Positions 46,130 to 56,209 of a stretch of 64,000 nt of DNA are shown one piece after another. The stretch's first letter is position 1. The number at the start of each line of letters is the position of its first letter. The position numbers and the translations under genes were made by a program. Source of the stretch: Alternaria dauci (lineage: Eukaryota; Ascomycota; Dothideomycetes; Pleosporales; Pleosporaceae); assembly GCF_042100115.1 (NCBI RefSeq), contig NC_091273.1, positions 2,170,001 to 2,234,000 on the forward strand, read 5' to 3'. Below the pieces are notes generated by a model. The model ran no database searches. It saw only the letters and a list, made by a program, of their open reading frames with translations, and was not told where the DNA came from.

Positions 46130-48643
46130 ATGGCCGACGATGGCATGCTCCTCAACTTCTCCATACCAGACAGTGGCATCATCGCGAAACCGACCTTCAA
46201 GGGCGGCAACTGGAAGAGCCGGCTTACCGCGAAGAAGGCGGCGCAGAACTGGCACACCAAGGCTACAGCGCGACTGAATGGCGAGACAGTGCCCAAGAAG
46301 ACGGTCGAGAATGCCACAGACGTAAATCGCACAGCACTAGGTCCAAGGAAGGCACGCGTGTCCAAGAGTCCCGAATTCCCCGATGCCGGCGACAGGCCCG
46401 TAAAGCGAGCGCGTGTGAGCGGAGACTTCAGGCCAAGGACGACCGAAAAGAAGGACGATGCCGATTTCAGGCCACAATCGAACCCGACCCCGAATCCTGC
46501 CAAGAGACCGAGCGAGCAGCAGAGTGCGCCCAAGGGAGGAAAGCAGGTCATTTCCTCGCTGTTCACCTACAATCCGACGCCCAAGACGAAGCCCGAACCG
46601 AACCAACGCCGCGAAGACGATGCGCCCGTTGAACCTTCGAACGCACCACTCAGCAGCGAGCTGCACACCTTTACATCCCTCGGCATATCCACGACGCTTG
46701 CGACGCACCTGCTGAACAAGATGGGGCTGAAGGCGCCCACTGCGATTCAAAAGGCTGCAATAACACAACTTGTCAAAGACGACTCAGATGCCTTCATACA
46801 GGCCGAGACTGGTTCGGGAAAGACACTGGCATACCTGCTGCCGATTGTGCAAAGACTCATGGAGCTTTCCGCAAACATGAAGAAGCACAAAATCGACGAC
46901 AATGTACAGAGAAACTCGGGTCTTTTTGCCATCATCATGGCACCGACACGCGAGCTGAGCAAGCAAATTGCGACTGTACTGGAGAAGATTCTAGGCTGCG
47001 CGCATTGGCTTGTGGCCACAACCGTCATTGGTGGTGAGAAGAAAAAGTCTGAAAAGGCACGGTTACGCAAGGGCATCAACATCTTGGTCGCGACACCAGG
47101 TCGATTGGTCGATCACCTGGAGCACACAGAAGCTTTGGACGTGAGCAATGTCAGGTGGCTTGTCCTGGATGAAGGCGATCGCCTGATGGAGCTTGGTTTT
47201 GAGCAGGAAATCCAGAAGATTGTAGGCGCATTGAATCTGCGAATGCGCGCAAGGAAAGACGAGAAGTCAAGGATACCTGGACTGCCGGAGAAGCGCACAA
47301 CAGTACTCTGTTCCGCGACTATGAAAATGGACGTGGAGCGACTCGGACAGATAAGTCTGAAAGACGCAGTACACATTCGAGCCGATCCGTCAGAAAAGGG
47401 GCCGGAAACGGTCGAGGCAAAAGACGACCAATCATTCTTTGCGCCAGCGCAACTGAAGCAATCTTACGCAGTGGTGGCACCGAAGCTCAGATTGGTTTCT
47501 TTGATAGCCTATCTGAAGCGGGCTTTTGCACGAAAGGGATCCGTCATGAAGGCCATCGTCTTCATCTCGTGTGCTGACTCTGTCGACTTTCACTTTGACA
47601 TGCTTACCAGCGAAATCGAAGGCATCACCGATACGAAGAAGAAGGAAAGCACAGAGGAAGAGGAGGAGAAGGCTGAGGAGACAGTCGACGGCGCAGAGAA
47701 GAAGCCAAAGAAAACCAAAGCGATAGTGCAATCAGACCCGACCAAGCTCACAGTAACAGGTGCAGAGTCACCGGTACTCTCAGCAAAGACGCACACAGTA
47801 ACAGCATACCGTCTCCACGGTTCACTCCAACAATCCGTGCGAACAGCGACACTCGCCCAATTCACGAAGAACAAGGAGCCGTCCGTCCTCATCGCTACCG
47901 ATGTCGCATCTCGTGGTCTCGATCTTCCCAACGTCGACTTGGTCGTTGAATTTGATCCTGCTTTCGCCCGAGAGGACCATTTGCATCGTATCGGTCGTAC
48001 GGCGCGTGCGGGTCGCGATGGACGGGCTTGCATCTTCTTGATGCCCGGAACTGAAGAAGGCTACGTCGATATCCTCAAGGCAGATAGGAAAGACAGTGAA
48101 GCTGGAGTCCACATCTCACGTCAAGATGCCGACGATATTCTCAACCGAGGCCTGGTCACCAACGGAGTAATGGAGAAGAACGCTTACATGGACAAAGCTA
48201 CCGACCTGCAGCTCGCTGTTGAGCGTTGGGCTCTAGCCTCACCTGCTCGCCTCGAAGCCGCTCGAAGAGCTTTCCAGAGCCACATTCGCGCGTACGCAAC
48301 CCACGTTGCTGACGAACGTCAATATTTCGACATCAAGGCGCTCCACCTCGGTCATTTGGCCAAAGCTTTCGCACTCCGCGAGCGACCCTCTGGAATGAAG
48401 ATTCCGGGACAGAGAACAGGTGCCGGACGCAATGACAAGACGCCTGCTAGGGTGCGCGGTGGTCCGAAGGTGGACCTTGCCAGTCGCAAAGCTGATACCG
48501 GTGTGTCGAAGAGGGCGGTTGTGGATCTGGATCTTCCTGAGGGTCAGGACACAGATGAGGCGGCGAAGATGAGGAAGGCGGTGCGTGCAAAGGAGAAGTT
48601 TATGCGCCATGCGGGAATGGCGAGCGAGTTCAACCTGGGGTGA
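46130..48643 (+). CDS. DBP7: ATP-dependent RNA helicase DBP7
   Basis: Nucleolar DEAD-box helicase for 60S ribosomal subunit assembly. Intronless, 837 residues. A basic N-terminal extension (about 1-170) precedes the helicase core. Core motifs: Q motif FTSLGISTTLATHLL...PTAIQ, motif I AETGSGKT at 225-232, PTRELS, TPGR, motif II as DEGD at 347-350 (the Dbp7 variant of DEAD), SAT at 395, ATDVASRGLD and HRIGRTARAGR from 619. The region of about residues 500-535 is a Glu/Lys-rich insert (KKKESTEEEEEKAEET). The C-terminus with NLG at the end is typical. The family and DEGD motif make DBP7 the specific call. Confidence 0.95.
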   Translation: MADDGMLLNFSIPDSGIIAKPTFKGGNWKSRLTAKKAAQNWHTKATARLNGETVPKKTVENATDVNRTALGPRKARVSKSPEFPDAGDRPVKRARVSGDFRPRTTEKKDDADFRPQSNPTPNPAKRPSEQQSAPKGGKQVISSLFTYNPTPKTKPEPNQRREDDAPVEPSNAPLSSELHTFTSLGISTTLATHLLNKMGLKAPTAIQKAAITQLVKDDSDAFIQAETGSGKTLAYLLPIVQRLMELSANMKKHKIDDNVQRNSGLFAIIMAPTRELSKQIATVLEKILGCAHWLVATTVIGGEKKKSEKARLRKGINILVATPGRLVDHLEHTEALDVSNVRWLVLDEGDRLMELGFEQEIQKIVGALNLRMRARKDEKSRIPGLPEKRTTVLCSATMKMDVERLGQISLKDAVHIRADPSEKGPETVEAKDDQSFFAPAQLKQSYAVVAPKLRLVSLIAYLKRAFARKGSVMKAIVFISCADSVDFHFDMLTSEIEGITDTKKKESTEEEEEKAEETVDGAEKKPKKTKAIVQSDPTKLTVTGAESPVLSAKTHTVTAYRLHGSLQQSVRTATLAQFTKNKEPSVLIATDVASRGLDLPNVDLVVEFDPAFAREDHLHRIGRTARAGRDGRACIFLMPGTEEGYVDILKADRKDSEAGVHISRQDADDILNRGLVTNGVMEKNAYMDKATDLQLAVERWALASPARLEAARRAFQSHIRAYATHVADERQYFDIKALHLGHLAKAFALRERPSGMKIPGQRTGAGRNDKTPARVRGGPKVDLASRKADTGVSKRAVVDLDLPEGQDTDEAAKMRKAVRAKEKFMRHAGMASEFNLG

Positions 48644-49200
48644 ATATCTTGATAGCGATATATCCATCTTCTGTTGTACACCCTCCCGAACTTTGTGTTC
48701 ACATTTACCCACCTATTTTATGTCGAGAGGTTCGTGCAGATCTGCAGCGGCTGTAGATCTGGGAATCCCCATCTTGCTTATCTTTACTACATCGGCTTCG
48801 ACAGCTGCCCGTATGCTCACTATATCGTATTCGCTCTAGCGTTGACGCCGTCCGAGGTCCGCCATGTGACGTCAAGATCCCCTGAACCCATTGTCCAGCA
48901 TCTGAGGCATGCAATGCAATATCATAACCATGTGCAAGTCGTTAAACAGGCAGTATGAACATGGCAGAAATAAAGCTGTGCACCTTGTCTTCTCCCTGCG
49001 ATTTGTCCATATGCAGGAGCTGTCACAATGTTCTGGGCGAGCTGGGCACTTTCCCGCCCCCAACTTCCAATCAAGGAATCCCTTCCAGGCACATGACCAA
49101 GCCTCAGCCGTACATAACGCTATGCGATACGTGAAATGGCTACTGAAATCAGGATGCGCCGTGCCGGTTTGGGAGCGCAATCACTCCACCAGCTAAGAGG
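48644..49200. other. intergenic, no gene recognised
   Basis: Holds the DBP7 3' UTR and the promoter of the downstream gene; the overlapping frames on both strands show no motif. Confidence 0.4.
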
Positions 49201-51694
49201 ATGAGTTTCGGCGTCAGCATCGGAGATGTTCTCAAGCTATGCGAGATAGCTGGGAGAGTCTACAAGAACTGTTCGCATTGCCCTTCGCCGTAGCTCGCAT
49301 CAAGCTGAATTCAAGACAGGTCGTGACTGCTCGGGCGAATACAAAGCTCTCACGTCGCAAGCCCGAACGCTATCGAACCTACTCGAGGACATACAAGACA
49401 AGTATGACAAGATACCCGAGAACAAGCGACAGCAGCTTGTCGATGCGTACGAGCCATGTATCGAGGTACTCGAAGAACTGGATAAGCTGGTCTTGCATTA
49501 CAACGGGCTCGACACGAAGAGCAAGCGCGCATGGGACCGCCTCAAGTACGACCCAGACGTGTCGCGAAACCTACGAGAGCGTCTCATTGCGAGCGTGTCG
49601 ATGCTTAACAGTTTCTACACGTCCTTGATACACGATAGTCAGGTCCTTATACTGGAGGCCCTGGAGAGATTGGAGAAGGACTACAAAGGCGGTTACCGCG
49701 AAGAGAGCATTGCTTCCATTGGGAGGCTCACATCTGGGGGCATCCTGGAAAATGACGAGGATGACGAGGAGTCGTGGAGTCAGATTCTCCGCGATCTCGA
49801 AGATGTGGGTGTCTCTCAACAACAGGCTGTGGGCTACCGGGATCTCATTGTAGACTGGCTCGTCAAGGCAGTCAACGAAGGGAGGCTTTTGGAAGAGCGA
49901 CCAGAGGAAGACTCTTTTACAACTATGTCGCAAGATCTTGGAGCGGCTCTTCCTGAATTCGACTTTGAACAACGATTGCATAGTTTCGATGTACCGACGA
50001 TGATTGCGCCTTTGGATCGGGGTTCACCCGCTCCATCTGTAGAGCACCCTCCTGCATCAAATTCGCCGATGACGCAAGAACAGTCTGTCTACCTGGCTCC
50101 TTCAGCTATCCGCTCAAGACATTCTAGTACCTCCTTGCAAACATCCTCACGGCGTTCTGGATCGGAAGCCTCATCGCTCTATGCAGCGCCACAGCCATTG
50201 TCTTTGCCTGCTACTCCGGCAGATTCTGCAATTAGACGCGTCCCAGTCCCGTCTCTAAGCACTCCGATCCCTGATATACCCGCGTACAATCCCCCTACGA
50301 TAACGCCTATGCATCCGACCAGTCCGCCTCCACCTCCGCCTGTGCCTTCCGTTATGAATACAACAGAACCAACTGCTGCACCTCCGTCGTATTATGAGAA
50401 AGACACAATCACAATAGACCTCGAATGGACGGCACACCAAATAGTGGCTGCATGGGCTCAGAACGACTTCGTCACAGCAGAAAAGCTCCTCGAAGACCAA
50501 CTGGCAGCAGTCGAGCGTGGACAGACATGCACGTCTGGAGTTCAGCCTGATCGACGCATTCTCAGGCACCTACTTGGAATCTGCGCCTCTTATACTGGGA
50601 AGTTCGCCAAGGCAAAACGTTTGTTCGAAAGTGTGTTTAATGGGATTTATCTCAACCGCCAGAACCTAGACGACGGTGATATCGCCGCCGCGCGGTGGCT
50701 AGGAGACGTATGTCTGCACACTCGGGAGCATACAAACGCCGCTCTTGCGTACAGCGTCGCTTATGAAGGGTCTCTTGGCCGCTTCGGTGCAGCACGCGAC
50801 CGCACTTCACGAGTGGCTGCTGAGATAAGGCTCGTCGACCACTGGCTGTGGGTGTTCAAGAGGATCGAGGACTCTCTCAAGCTCAATCTGGACCCAACCA
50901 ATATTTTCGCATCTACGAATGTTGTTGAAAAGAGCAATTTGATGATGTCGGTCAAGAATAATGTTTACGAGCTGGCCAGATCGGGTGGCCAAGGTACAAT
51001 GGCACCACATCCAGGCAGGCGTCCGTCGTTCACCATAGGGCCTCGGCCAAGGTACACACTCGCGATTTCGGAGGGGTTTCTCTTGGGACCCCTGATTTCT
51101 CTGAGTACATGGCCACTGCCCTGGGATCCGCTTTTCTCTCCAACCGACGCTGTCCAACTGGACCGCTATATGAACATTGTACGCATGGCAAATTACATTG
51201 GCAGGCCCTTGTCCGAGCGTGAGCTGCCAACTAACACACTAGGAGACTCGAAGAAACTACACTTTCTGACCAAGCGAGGCAATCGATGGTTGGTAGACGC
51301 GGTGAAACGGGGCCTCCGCGAGATTGGGATCGAGCATGCTGAACACGCATATGAGCCTTCGATCGTGTGCTGCCTCAACCAGCAGCGCGAAGGCGTGGTC
51401 TTCTCTGAAGGTGTTGAGATTTGCTTCAGCAAGCTTCCATTTCGTCATGTTTATGGGATCAAGGTCTCGGAGGTAAAGTGGGCCACGCGCAGGTTCGGTT
51501 CAATAGCACACCACTTGCCACTGGGCTACCGAGACTCGACCGACTTCAGAAATGTCATCAAGGGTATCTTGGAGAGAGCGGACGCAGAGGAAGCCGCTCC
51601 AGAGTTAACGCACAACGTGCAGCATGGAAGCATGGACACGTGCGCGCAATCTCCTCATGTATCGGCGATTTTCAAGAGGCCATCGTACGGTTGA
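49201..51694 (+). CDS. large fungal protein: N-terminal STAND-like helical domain plus TPR-like repeats
   Basis: Two exons, 49201..49270 and 49320..51694, giving 814 residues. The donor GTTCGC is unusual but joins MSFGVSIGDVLKLCEIAGRVYKNC to RDCSGEYKAL, a pattern seen in the N-terminal domain of fungal STAND/NACHT proteins; CTGAA serves as branch site. Residues up to about 150 are predicted helical (LVLHYNGLDTKSKRAWDRLK, LEALERLEKDYKGG). An acidic DEDDEE patch follows, then a Ser/Pro-rich linker with PPPPPPVPSV near 370. The next region (AWAQNDFVTAEKLLEDQL, ICASYTGKFAKAKRLFESV, RWLGDVCLHTREHTNAALAY) has TPR-like helix pairs. No nucleotide-binding P-loop is visible, so it is not itself a STAND ATPase. 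Role unknown; a scaffold or signalling adaptor is a guess. Confidence 0.72.
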
Positions 51695-53256
51695 GTTGCG
51701 TTGGTTGTCTTCCATCCGGTGCCGGATGTCAAAGAATGTGGGGATCGCAGCCGTCAATGACGCTCTTATAAGTCTGCTTCTCGATACTGCAGCATAAGCA
51801 CCAGCCCGGTGGTTTGCGAAAGCTCTTTGTCGGTTAATGGCATTTGGAAAATCTGGCAACAAGTAGCACAATCTGCGCTTCCTCCACTCATCTCTTCACC
51901 TTGGCAGTTGGGTATGGTCCATGCGTTTTTTTACAAGGAAAGCTTAGGGGCCTGCCAACGTTCGAGGTCATGATACGCGAGGGTTACCCAGGCAGCTTTG
52001 ATATGTTGTTTTGTTTTCTCTCTGAAATCACAGCAAGAATGATCTTCAGCTCCGGGGTAGCCGTACAAGATTTGGAGCGCGACCTCGGATGGTAACTTCG
52101 GGGTAATTCAGTGGCACAGCCCATAATTTGACGGGCAGCCAGCTGCAGGAACCCGCATGCGCATACTTCTGAGAAGAAAAAGACGCATTCATTGCGATTG
52201 CACACCCTCATGCCTGACGAGAACATGAAACGTCAGTTTTCATAGTTTGCATCTGATAGCCAAATTGTGTTCTGCCGTGTCAACACTCCAAGGGTAAGAC
52301 CTCGCCGCAATTTAGCATTCGATGTCACCCCAGGAGAAGCGGCGGGCACTCTTGGCACCAGGCGGAGATTGGCAATGTGGATGGTTCGCGAAATGACGGG
52401 CAGCCTGATCCGCCGACGCCGCAGGCTGCCTCCTGAACCAAAGTTCGCAGAACTCACCATGTTCGACGATGCGTAGCGCCTGGGAAAGGAGTGGACGCGC
52501 TCGCTCCTGGCACGATAGTCTGTATCGATAACCCCGCTTCTGGCGTTCTACTGCATCCTCTTCTGCACATTGCCGACAACGAGATCGACCCGCGAAGGCG
52601 CAAAATTGTTTAATGAAGGCGCGGTACCTGACTTAGTGTCGTCTGAAGGAGCGCCTGCTAGCGGGTAAGCTTGCCAAAATGCCGACTAGGGTCTCGCTAA
52701 AATAGTCTCCTCGTGTTTCATGTTTCAGCGGTATAACCTCACCCGTACGTTGATTGGTCGCCAGTGCCTGAGGCTGGCTGCGTCTTCGGAACCCAGTGTT
52801 ACTGCTAGCAAACACACAGCGGGCTCGAACGCCCTGCGATCTGTTGCAAGGAACGAAATCTGTAGCGGCGGCAAAGCGGATGCACAACGCAGGGATGTCA
52901 ACGTCTGCAGGAGTCAGGTGTGGTGATTGATACGGGGGATGTGCACCACTGGCCTAGGCACAGCTCATCTGAATCAAAAGCTGCGAGCCGCCGCGCTCAA
53001 AACTCGCCTTTTCTTTCTTCACCTTTGATCACACAAGGATCTTTTCTTCAAAACCCAACTTTCTGTCTCTCCTTCCAGGGCGCTCTGCTGCTCATTCCAT
53101 TCCTTCAGTGTCGCTAGTCGGCCCATTCATTCATTCTCCTGCACTTTGAGTCCTAGTGACCAACCGTCCTCGTCCGTGTCGTACTATCGCAGATATCTTG
53201 TCGAAAAATACACGTGCAATACCCCTACCGCCAACCGCAACCGCATACCAGTCACG
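51695..53256. other. intergenic, no gene recognised
   Basis: About 1.6 kb with only short overlapping frames. The last 250 bp is pyrimidine-rich (TCTTTCTTCACCTTT, TCTGTCTCTCCTTCC) and is the likely promoter and leader of the AA9 gene. A GC-rich palindromic patch (CAGCCTG ... CAGGCTG) lies at about 52401-52430. Confidence 0.45.
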
Positions 53257-54776
53257 ATGAAGACCCAGTCTATGCTTCTCGCCGCTTTGGCCTCGGCCCC
53301 TGCTGCCCTTGCCCACACTGTTTTCACCGACTTCTTGGTCGATGGCATGCCTCAGGTTTGTTTTTGCCAGACTTTCTGTATGGAGTACATGCTAAGAACA
53401 ATTAGGGTGATGGTGTTGCCATCCGCATGAACCCCAATGCTGCCAAAGCCAGCAGCCCCATTGCCAGCCTCGATAGCGAAGACATGGCCTGCAGTATGTT
53501 TCTTCACGGACTCTTCTAGACACGGTGCTAACGATCGTGCTTAGATGTGGGTGGTACCAAGGGAGTCTCCCGCGTTCAGCCTGTCCAGGATGGCGCCCTC
53601 CTCACGTTTGAAATTCGTTCGTGGGCCAACGACCCTAGCAAGGAGCGTCTTGACCGTGGCCACAAGGGGCCCTGTGCCGTGTACCTGAAGAAGGTCGCGG
53701 ACGCTACCACCGACTCGGCTGTTGGTGATGGCTGGTTCAAGATCTTCGACCATGGCTACGACGCGTCTACCGACCGCTGGTGCACTGACGAGATCATCGA
53801 CAACAACGGCCTGTTGAACGTGAACCTCCCCAAGGGCCTCGAGGGAGGTGATTATCTTGCCCGCCCGGAGATCCTTGCTCTCCACGCCGCAAACGACAAT
53901 GATCCTCAGTTCTACGCTGGATGCGCACAGATCTTTCTTGAGAGCAGCGGAAATCTGGTCCCTGAGAGCACCGTCTCCATCCCTGGCTACGTAAAATACG
54001 GCCAGCCGTCTACCGCGTTTGACATTTACAACACCCCCAACAGCGAGTACGTCGTGCCTGGTCCCAAGGTCGCCAAGCTCACAGCCGGCGGTACGCAAGC
54101 AGCCTCGACTACCCAAGCGGATGGCCTGAAGCCCGAGGGCTGCATCGTGGAGAACGCAAACTGGTGCGGCAAGGAAGTCCCCTCGTACAGCACTGAAAAG
54201 GGCTGCTGGGACGCGGCCACAAACTGCTGGGACCAGAGCGATGTGTGCTTCAACACTAGCCCCGCAACTGGTAACGCAGGCTGCAAGATCTGGCAGGAAA
54301 AGTGCAAGGCCATCAACGCGCAATGCACGGCTGGAAACTTCAATGGACCCCCTAACAAGGGCAAGATTCTTACCCCTGTCAAGAAGAGCATCGACGTTGG
54401 CAAGATCATGGCGACTGTAGGCGGTGGCATCGTGGATTCTGCGCCCAAGACTAGCTCTGTGAAGAAGGAGGAGGAGACACCCGCAAAGGCTACTCCTGTG
54501 CCTGTGGCCGACAAGGTCGTATCTGCTGCGCCCAAGCCTACAGTCGATGACCAGTACCAGAGCCCTCCTATCGTCGAGGCCTCAGCTGCTCCCCCCGCGC
54601 CCACGAAGCCCAGCACGCTTTCCAAGGTCCCCGTCTCTACCATCACCGTTGCTCCATCATCAGCAAACGCACCTGCCCCGACTGAGGTGTCGTGCCCCAA
54701 GGGATGGAGGTGTGTTACTGTAACGGATCTTGAGATTGTTACCACGACGATTTACGTGACTGCTACTGCATACTAG
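53257..54776 (+). CDS. AA9 lytic polysaccharide monooxygenase with Cys-rich C-terminal extension
   Basis: Secreted copper enzyme that oxidatively cleaves cellulose or hemicellulose. Exons 53257..53355, 53406..53493 and 53545..54776, in phase, give 472 residues. Signal peptide 1-19 ends ALA before His20, which becomes the N-terminal His of the copper brace. The second ligand is His102 in GHKGPCAVYL and the axial Tyr is Tyr186 in QFYAGCAQI. After the catalytic domain (to about 235) comes a module with many Cys and Trp residues (WCGKEV, GCWDAATNCWDQSDVC, GCKIWQEKC), then a Pro/Ala/Thr-rich linker and the end CVTVTDLEIVTTTIYVTATAY minus stop, spread over positions 440-472. No CBM1 is present. Likely co-regulated with xylanases. 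Confidence 0.94.
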
Positions 54777-54920
54777 ACGGAGACTTGGGCATGACGCAAA
54801 GGAAAAGAGAAGAAAAGGTTACTTTCTGCGACGGACGTCGCGAGCTCACGAGCTCTGTTTGGGATGAGGTTCGCTTTCCAGCTACGAATGATAAATGTTG
54901 ATTTGCTGCATGCTTTGAAT

Positions 54921-55775
54921 CTATTTCTCTCCCTCGATTGTCCGCATCTTGACGCTTCCGTCCTGCATGCCGAAGTAGACGGCGACTGGCTTCTGGCCAC
55001 CCCGTACGGTCTTTGTCATTTGATCCTGATCACGGAGCTGCTGCGCATCGATGCCGTTCAAACCGGAAAAGATGCCAACCTCGAGTACACCGGTCAGGCC
55101 CTTGATGGCCTTGCTTATCGTGTTGACTTCCCACGTGCCGTCTGTTCCATCGCCCTTGCCCTTTCCAGCTGCAACGTCGGCGGAAGTGAGCAGCGTGGGG
55201 AAGGGTGCGTCGATGATGTAAAAGTCCTGGTCGGTTTTCAGGGGTCCCGACTTCTCGAGCAGCGTAGTCCTTAGCTTGGGGCCGGTTGAACCAAGCATCT
55301 TAAGCGCAGCAGCGACCTTGAGCTGAGACAGCGGCGCAACCTCAATCGGTATCGTTGGCCAGTTGGTCAGCAGGCGGTCTTGTCTCTTCCTGTAGTCTGC
55401 GACACACACAAACTTTTTGGCGCGCTCCGCAACGAGCTTCTCTTGGAACAGACATGCGCCTCCTCCCTTTATGCAGTTGAGTTCCGAATCGACCTCGTCG
55501 GCGCCATCGAAAGCGACATCGAGCATGACGTGGTCTGGAAGACTGTCGAAGGCGATGGCGGTCAGGCCGGCGTTGACTACGAGCTGGCGCGACTGGTAGC
55601 CGGTGGGCACGAAGAGGATGTTTGGGTTGGTGGAGCGCTCCTTGATGGCTTCGACAACGTATACGATGGTGGTCCCGGAGCCGATGCCAACGTGTGTGGC
55701 TGCTGGGTCGAAGTGGTCAGCTACTGCCTGGTGGGCAGCAGCGCGCTTTGCGGCCTCGACAGTGGTGTCGGTCAT
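54921..55775 (-). CDS. RKI1: ribose-5-phosphate isomerase (type A)
   Basis: Interconverts ribose-5-phosphate and ribulose-5-phosphate in the pentose phosphate pathway. Intronless, 284 residues from the ATG at 55775. Motifs: the phosphate-binding IGSGTTIVYVVEAI, the catalytic AFDGADEVD, KGGGACLFQEKLVA, and the lysine-containing VADYRKRQ. The end VYFGMQDGSVKMRTIEGEK is typical. The same frame stays open to another ATG at 55931, which would add 52 residues without any acidic residue (see findings). It converges on the AA9 gene with 144 bp between stops and diverges from ULA1 with 434 bp between starts. Confidence 0.95.
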   Translation of the reverse strand: MTDTTVEAAKRAAAHQAVADHFDPAATHVGIGSGTTIVYVVEAIKERSTNPNILFVPTGYQSRQLVVNAGLTAIAFDSLPDHVMLDVAFDGADEVDSELNCIKGGGACLFQEKLVAERAKKFVCVADYRKRQDRLLTNWPTIPIEVAPLSQLKVAAALKMLGSTGPKLRTTLLEKSGPLKTDQDFYIIDAPFPTLLTSADVAAGKGKGDGTDGTWEVNTISKAIKGLTGVLEVGIFSGLNGIDAQQLRDQDQMTKTVRGGQKPVAVYFGMQDGSVKMRTIEGEK

Positions 55776-56209
55776 GTTTGATGCGTGTCTAAGGAAGCAA
55801 GGTGTAGACGGCCTTATGTGTAATCGAAGATTTGGCAGTGGCCGGAGGGGCAGTCGAGAGCTGAGATGACTGATGCTGCGCGCTTGCTGATTTATATTGG
55901 CCGCCCAGACGTGCTGCAGCCTCAATGGCATTAATCAGAATGCAGCTTTTTCTGCAGCGATCGAGATAATTCACGGCTTTACTAAGAGTCGCGACGAGAC
56001 AGCAACCGGGGAATAATTTGCTCGTGACGAGATGAGGGCCAAGATGACGATTCGAGCATTCGAGCCCCGCCAGCACCGATACCCCGCGGCAGGGATGCGC
56101 CGTTGGCGCGCGGGCGGACGGCGCGTTTGGTGCCTGGCAGCTTGAGCTCTCCGTGGGCTTGGACAAACACCGACCGCCCTCGCACTCCCAACATCCAGTG
56201 GTCGCGACA

